Below, one piece after another: positions 59,810 to 64,000 of a DNA stretch of 64,000 nt. Origin of the DNA: Dipteris shenzhenensis. Lineage: Eukaryota > Polypodiophyta > Polypodiopsida > Gleicheniales. Below the pieces are notes generated by a model. That model did no database searches and was not told the origin of the DNA. It worked only from the letters and a program-made list of their open reading frames with translations. The translations under genes and the position numbers were made by a program. Location: NCBI GenBank assembly GCA_047967505.1, contig CM106538.1; one strand, given 5' to 3'. Within the stretch, counting starts at the first letter, position 1; every line of letters begins with the position of its first letter.

Positions 59810-60492
59810 TCCCGATTTTGGCGATCTGCATGACCTTTCACAAGTCTTGGGGCTGGCTTATTTGGTTGCCCAAATGCAGTCCATTGGGACTCCAAATGTT
59901 GCAAGATATCAATATATGGCTGGTTCTTTAGGACTGTTTGAGCCTCCATGTTAGCCATCAATGATATCTTGCAGCTCACACCAACCGGAGCAGCATTGAC
60001 AACAATCTGTGAATTCCTCCTTGTATAGAAGCTCTTTCTTACATCAAACACTTCTCCTTGCGGTGTAGTTTCTATGAAAAATTTTGTTGCAAGTATTGAG
60101 TGCCGCCGGGTAGCAAGAATCCAATAATTACATTCCTCAATATTCTCTACCTCATCCTTGTGCATTAGAGTGTTTGAGTGCATGTGGAATGGCATGAGAC
60201 ATGCCCATGTTGCTGGGTGTTTTGACATAGTAGCAAATCCGTGGACCAATTCATTTACATAGGAAAGAGTGAAGGTTCTATACACATATTGGCTTGGTGC
60301 TTTATGGCAATTCACAACTGGACTCGACACCTTGAACTCAGGCCCAAATTGGAAGTACTCTGCATAATCCATAAATCGTGACAAGCTAGTGCTCTTCTTC
60401 TCAAATTTTTCAATTTTCTCTTGAATTGCTTTATAATCAATATTCTTCAAAGCTTTCTCGTGTGACACTATTCTATTTTCTATTCTAGACAC
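59810..60492 (-). CDS. Unidentified ORF, left arm of the palindrome
   Basis: About 228 codons, starting MSRIENRIVSHEKALKNIDY. It has a predicted coiled-coil-like start (AIQEKIEKFEKKSTSLSRF), then a globular segment (YVYRTFTLSYVNELVHGFAT, VFDVRKSFYTRRNSQIVVNA, ANMEAQTVLKNQPYIDILQH) ending HADRQNRD. The next bases are GTAAGTATT, a consensus 5' splice site, so this looks like one exon of a larger gene picked up by a mobile element. I do not recognise the protein. Few disruptions suggest recent capture or selection. Confidence 0.6.
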
Positions 60493-60664
60493 ATTTCCAT
60501 AAATCGTGACAAGCTAGTGCTCTTCTTCTCAAATTTTTCAATTTTCTCTTGAATTGCTTTATAATCAATATTCTTCAAAGCTTTCTCGTGTGACACTATT
60601 CTATTTTCTATTCTAGACACATTTCTCTGGACTAGCTTGTCACGATTTATGGTCCCAGAGAAAT

Positions 60665-61325
60665 GTGTCTAGAATAGAAAATAGAATAGTGTCACACGAG
60701 AAAGCTTTGAAGAATATTGATTATAAAGCAATTCAAGAGAAAATTGAAAAATTTGAGAAGAAGAGCACTAGCTTGTCACGATTTATGGATTATGCAGAGT
60801 ACTTCCAATTTGGGCCTGAGTTCAAGGTGTCGAGTCCACTTGTGAATTGCCATAAAGCACCAAGCCAATATGTGTATAGAACCTTCACTCTTTCCTATGT
60901 AAATGAATTGGTCCACGGATTTGCTACTATGTCAAAACACCCAGCAACATGCGCATGTCTCATGCCATTCCACATGCACTAGAGAAGAAAATAATGTAGG
61001 AATGTAATTATTGGATTCTTGCTAGCCAACACTCAATACTTGCAGCAAAATTTTTCGAAGAAACTACACCACAAGGAGAAGTGTTTGATGTAAGGAAGAG
61101 ATTCTATACAAGGAGGAATTCACAGATTGTTGTCAATGCTCCGATCGGTGTGAGCTGCAAGGTATCATTGATGGCTAACATGGAGGCTCAAACAGTCCTA
61201 AAAAACCAGCCATATATTGATACCTTGCAACATTTGAAGTCCCAATGGACTGCATTTTGGGCAACCAAATAAGCCAGCCCCAAGACTTGTGAAAGGTCAT
61301 GCAGATCGCCAAAATAGGAATGTAA
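60665..61325 (+). pseudogene. Unidentified ORF, right arm of the palindrome (broken)
   Basis: It has the same start as the left-arm ORF and is near identical for 105 codons, then stops at TAG near 60,980. The rest resumes in other frames (VFDVRKRFYTRRNSQIVVNA) and ends at NRNVSIP, again with GTAAGTATTCC at the exon edge. Confidence 0.7.
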
Positions 61326-61476
61326 GTATTCCTACTTTTTTATTGCTATATTTGTTCATGAACTTTTCAAATATATTTTTTATTTCAAGTTTCAAGTTTG
61401 TTTCCTCACTTATTTTAAAGAATGGATCTAATGCCACCGCACTAGTGCCATTCTTACTCTACTCTTGGCAGACTGT

Positions 61477-61481
61477 GATCT
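61477..61481. repeat. Target-site duplication GATCT of the LTR-B solo copy
   Basis: GATCT is repeated at 62,444-62,448 directly after the LTR end. Confidence 0.92.
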
Positions 61482-62443
61482 TGTCACCACAATGTAAATA
61501 TCCTGAGTCAAAGTACAGTTGACCATTTATCTGATCATAATTAAAGAGTTTTCATATGTGTTAATTACGGTTAAAGAGTTCTTTTAATTGGTCAAAGAAG
61601 TGACTACGGTCAAAGGTACTTGAATCTGATCAAGTAAGCCTGACTTCGGTCGGGGAGACTTGGTTTATTACCAAGAGGGTTAACTGCGGTTAACCAGAGA
61701 ACCACAAAGCTGACTACGATTAGAGAGTGTTGACTTCGGTCAACGAGACTTGGCATACGCCAAGAGGGTTAACTACGGTTAACCAAGATGTGCCAACTTC
61801 GGTTGGAGAGTTGTGCCAACTTCGGGTGGAGAGACTTGACTATAATTAAGGTGCCTCGACCCTTGGTCAAAGCCCCTTAATTATGATCAAGAGCGTTGAC
61901 TTCGGTCAATCAAAAAATAAATATATATTTTTATATTTGTTATGTGTGCACATGTGTTCAGTGGGGACGCCCACCGTGACTAGAATTAGTCCACAGTGTG
62001 TTATTTGGATGCAAAGCGCTAACAATTAATGGGTGCCATGGTGATGCGCTTTAATTAATTGTTGCAAGTACTAGGAAGAGTTATTTTCCTAAGCGCAATG
62101 GAGCCTAACAAGAGTCTAGGAGGCGGTTCGTGTGACCAAGTGCTTCGAAGAATCCAGAGTTGCCCTTAGTGGCATGTAATTAGGAAAGTAATGTAGAGTT
62201 TGACAAGTGGCTTGTTGCCAAGAAAGAGAGCCTAAGAGCTCATTTAATGATTCATTCACGTTTGGATTTTGTATGAACAACTTCCACGCTGAACTCATGT
62301 ACTCCATTTTTCTCTCTGATGAATAAAAACCTTCGAGGGGATCCAACCCGACGATTGTCCTGGGCCCTAGTGTATCTATTGAGAGAGGGAGAGAGCGAGA
62401 GCAAATGAGAGTGTCTTTGCTGTCTTTTACGAGGAAGTTTACA
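61482..62443 (+). mobile_element. Solo LTR-B
   Basis: 962 bp, starting TGTCACCACAATG and ending GAAGTTTACA, a variant of the AGTATTGCA end in gypsy-1. It is flanked by GATCT duplications. It is more diverged from the two gypsy-1 LTRs than they are from each other. No internal region is present. Confidence 0.92.
61597..61918 (+). repeat. Array of UNCG-type hairpins in the solo LTR-B
   Basis: The series matches the gypsy-1 LTRs with informative changes: the first unit has loop TACG instead of TATG; CCTGACTTCGGTCGGG has TTCG and a better-paired stem; GGTTAACTACGGTTAACC has TACG instead of CACG; GTTGACTTCGGTCAAT has TTCG instead of TCCG. A few stems are damaged (CCAACTTCGGGTGG; CTGACTACGATTAG). 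Confidence 0.9.
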
Positions 62444-64000
62444 GATCTTGCCAGAGACGCAGGGGGGACTTGGCATTATTGACCCAAAGATGCAGAGCAA
62501 GGCCCTCTTGGGCCAACTGGTTGTGAGAGGCCTTACTCCGTGTGCGAAACCCTGGAAGTTGCTACTCCAGCGGGGGCTTCTTGGGAGCACACCTTGCACT
62601 AGGGGATAGTGGTAGCAGTCCTACAAGTGGATCTTCTCCGAGGCTCCGCTTATAGGGAAGCCTCCCCGTTGATGCGAGGTCTCTACACAGTGTGGCAAAG
62701 ACAGGAGGACTCATACGAACTAGGCCGTCTTGCAGAGAGGAGTTTGAGAGGCAGCCTCTCATCTGGTACCCAGATGTCAGAGACTTGGAGGGACGCATGC
62801 TGGGCAACAGACTCATATCGGATGGGCACAGTGGGATAGGGGACCAGCCAGATCCTTTGGGACTTGGAGACGACTTCCTAAAGAGACAGAGGCCCATAGT
62901 CACGCCCTCTCTTACCTCCGAGGAGCAGGTATCAAGATGTAGGAGATTGAGGAGGCGATCCCAGACTCCTGGTGGGAGCGACTTCGGAACCCTTGGACCC
63001 CCACTGCTGGTCAGATCAGTTCTTGCGAACAAGGGTACCGCTAGGGATACGCTTTTTTCGAGAGTCTCTTGGTTCCCCCCAGTCTCGGTTCTATCGAGTG
63101 GGACCAGAAGGCTCATTACAGAGATGGAGGAGGAGATAGAGGTGGACCTGGAGTGGGTCGCTTGGGCAGGATTTGGTACCTCGATCCCTCTAGACCCCAG
63201 AGGGAGCAGTATGGCGCCTTTGGATTTGGGAGGTTAGACTCTTATGTGACATTCAGTGGGACCCAGGAGAGTGGTTTTGGCACACCCGTATAGGACACTC
63301 GGACCGGATAGAGGTCTCCTTCTCATATACCACTCGCATCGGCCATCGTCTAAAACTGGAGGCAGCAACATAGCCCCCTTCGAGGGAGCGACACTCGCTA
63401 GAGCAAGATGTCCCAAGAGCGGTCATAGGCCGATTTTCACCCCGTATTTGGACAAGTTAGTGCCCGCGGAAGATCCCTTACTTCTTCAAGCTGTTGGCGC
63501 AGGGTCTGCCCATCAACCCCTGGCTAGAGCAGATGCGGGTTGTAGGGAGGGAGTTTTGGAAACCATCCCGCACTATTTCTGAGGCTGCCACGCTGCACAG
63601 CGGATCTGGTTGACGACCCTCAGGATTGTTGCTAGCATACAAATGATGAGCAAGGATTTCACGTGGGGGATTGTGGCCTAGCTCACGGAGGGGGAGGCCA
63701 CGCCTTTGCGATCGACCCTGTCACGCCGGCTTACAGGATACATGGACAGCAGGTTTCCCAGATTGAGATCCATGATGCAGTTCAGCCCACCCGTTCACGC
63801 CTACCAGCTCTCCCGGAGGATGGTGTTTGGGAGACCGTCTCTAGCATCATTGCCTAGAACGTATGGGTGGTCAGATTCAGCAAGGTGATGGAGTGCCAGT
63901 CGATCCCTCCGACGGCTACTCTAGTAGCCATCTGGCAGGATATTATCTTCACATGCAGGCCATTTGGGAGCGCGGTACTCCAAGCTCGAGAGCGACTGTC
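62444..64000 (+). pseudogene. LINE-2 ORF2 C-terminal region
   Basis: It resumes as PETQGGLGIIDPKMQSKALL and GQLVVRGLTPCAKPWKLLLQ, the stretch after the reverse transcriptase in plant L1 ORF2. Near 63,480-63,530 LLAQGLPINPWLEQM-like wording marks the zinc-binding region. Frames are broken many times. It continues past the window end. Confidence 0.75.

Larger units (their letters stand above)
59674..61456. mobile_element. 1.8-kb palindromic (inverted-repeat) element with an exon-like ORF on each arm
   Basis: The ends are exact inverse copies (TAAGAATGGCACTAGTGCGG left; its reverse complement right). The arms of roughly 0.9 kb each read outward in opposite senses from a short spacer near 60,630-60,655. 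The left arm has an extra ~126-bp tandem copy of its inner end (60,370-60,497 and 60,498-60,625). The arms differ at several sites and by indels. It is inserted between VNQV and LYSWQTV of the LINE reverse transcriptase; no target duplication is visible. Confidence 0.9.
55206..64000 (+). mobile_element. LINE-2: long L1-type retrotransposon, decayed, split by a palindromic element and a solo LTR
   Basis: Plus-strand order: ORF1 (55.2-57.1 kb), endonuclease (57.37-57.85 kb), reverse transcriptase (58.7-59.66 kb), insertions (59,674-62,443), then the C-terminal region to the window edge. Removing the solo LTR by its GATCT duplication gives a continuous reading WQTVIL|PETQGGLGIIDPK, a typical LINE ORF2 segment. 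It runs off the end of the window. Confidence 0.88.

Noticed and set aside
59810-60492. Endogenous virus nucleocapsid or coat protein
   Set aside because: An orphan protein in a repeat suggested this, but I recognise no viral family motif, and the splice donor at its end favours a captured host exon.

Overview
This window is nuclear DNA of a land plant with large, transposon-rich introns. The only host gene I can recognise is LCB1, the non-catalytic subunit of serine palmitoyltransferase. It lies on the minus strand and covers almost the whole window from about 51.6 kb down to 4.7 kb. Eleven coding exons total 1,440 bp and are separated by introns of 98 bp to 20.9 kb. The lineage cannot be fixed from this window. 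Introns this large, filled with Ty3/gypsy chromoviruses, Ty1/copia remnants, hAT DNA transposons and LINEs, suggest a fern, lycophyte or gymnosperm rather than a compact angiosperm.

Layout. 1-4.7 kb: 3' flank of LCB1 with a decayed gypsy gag-pro. 4.7-5.1 kb: LCB1 exons 11 and 10. 5.1-11.06 kb (intron 9): two decayed LINEs, one carrying a solo LTR. 11.06-13.21 kb: exons 9 to 4. 13.2-30.1 kb (intron 3): a decayed LTR element, head-to-head gypsy fragments, an LTR-A copy, a copia gag remnant, and hAT2 (19.7-29.1 kb), which is split by gypsy-1 (21.3-28.5 kb). 30.1-30.2 kb: exon 3. 30.2-51.07 kb (intron 2): old gypsy-3 (minus strand), split by hAT1 (33,978-44,464, 8-bp target duplication GTTTGAAG), which is itself split by gypsy-2 (36,885-44,019, 5-bp target duplication AGAAG); then a solo LTR (47,968-49,009, target duplication CTAAA) whose end was copied in a 588-bp tandem duplication. 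51.07-51.6 kb: exons 2 and 1. Beyond that is the 5' side of LCB1 with a partial LTR, a 368-bp tandem repeat and a long decayed LINE (about 55.2 kb to the window end). The LINE is interrupted by a 1.8-kb palindromic element and a solo LTR (61,482-62,443, target duplication GATCT).

How the parts relate. LCB1 appears able to encode a nearly full-length protein, since all ten internal splice junctions are in phase. Every transposon protein gene seen is broken by stops, frameshifts or deletions. The nesting gives a relative order of insertion: gypsy-3 before hAT1 before gypsy-2; hAT2 before gypsy-1; LINE before the palindrome and solo LTR.

The most unusual signal is in the LTR of gypsy-1 (LTR-B, three copies in this window). 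It carries about a dozen consecutive short perfect or near-perfect stem-loops, most with a C(UNCG)G tetraloop, within about 310 bp upstream of a TATA-like box. Other unusual items are a ~105-bp micro-inversion across the hAT2/gypsy-1 junction, a palindromic element carrying an unidentified exon on both arms, an extra ORF upstream of gag in gypsy-2, and an Arg/Ser-rich gag in gypsy-1.
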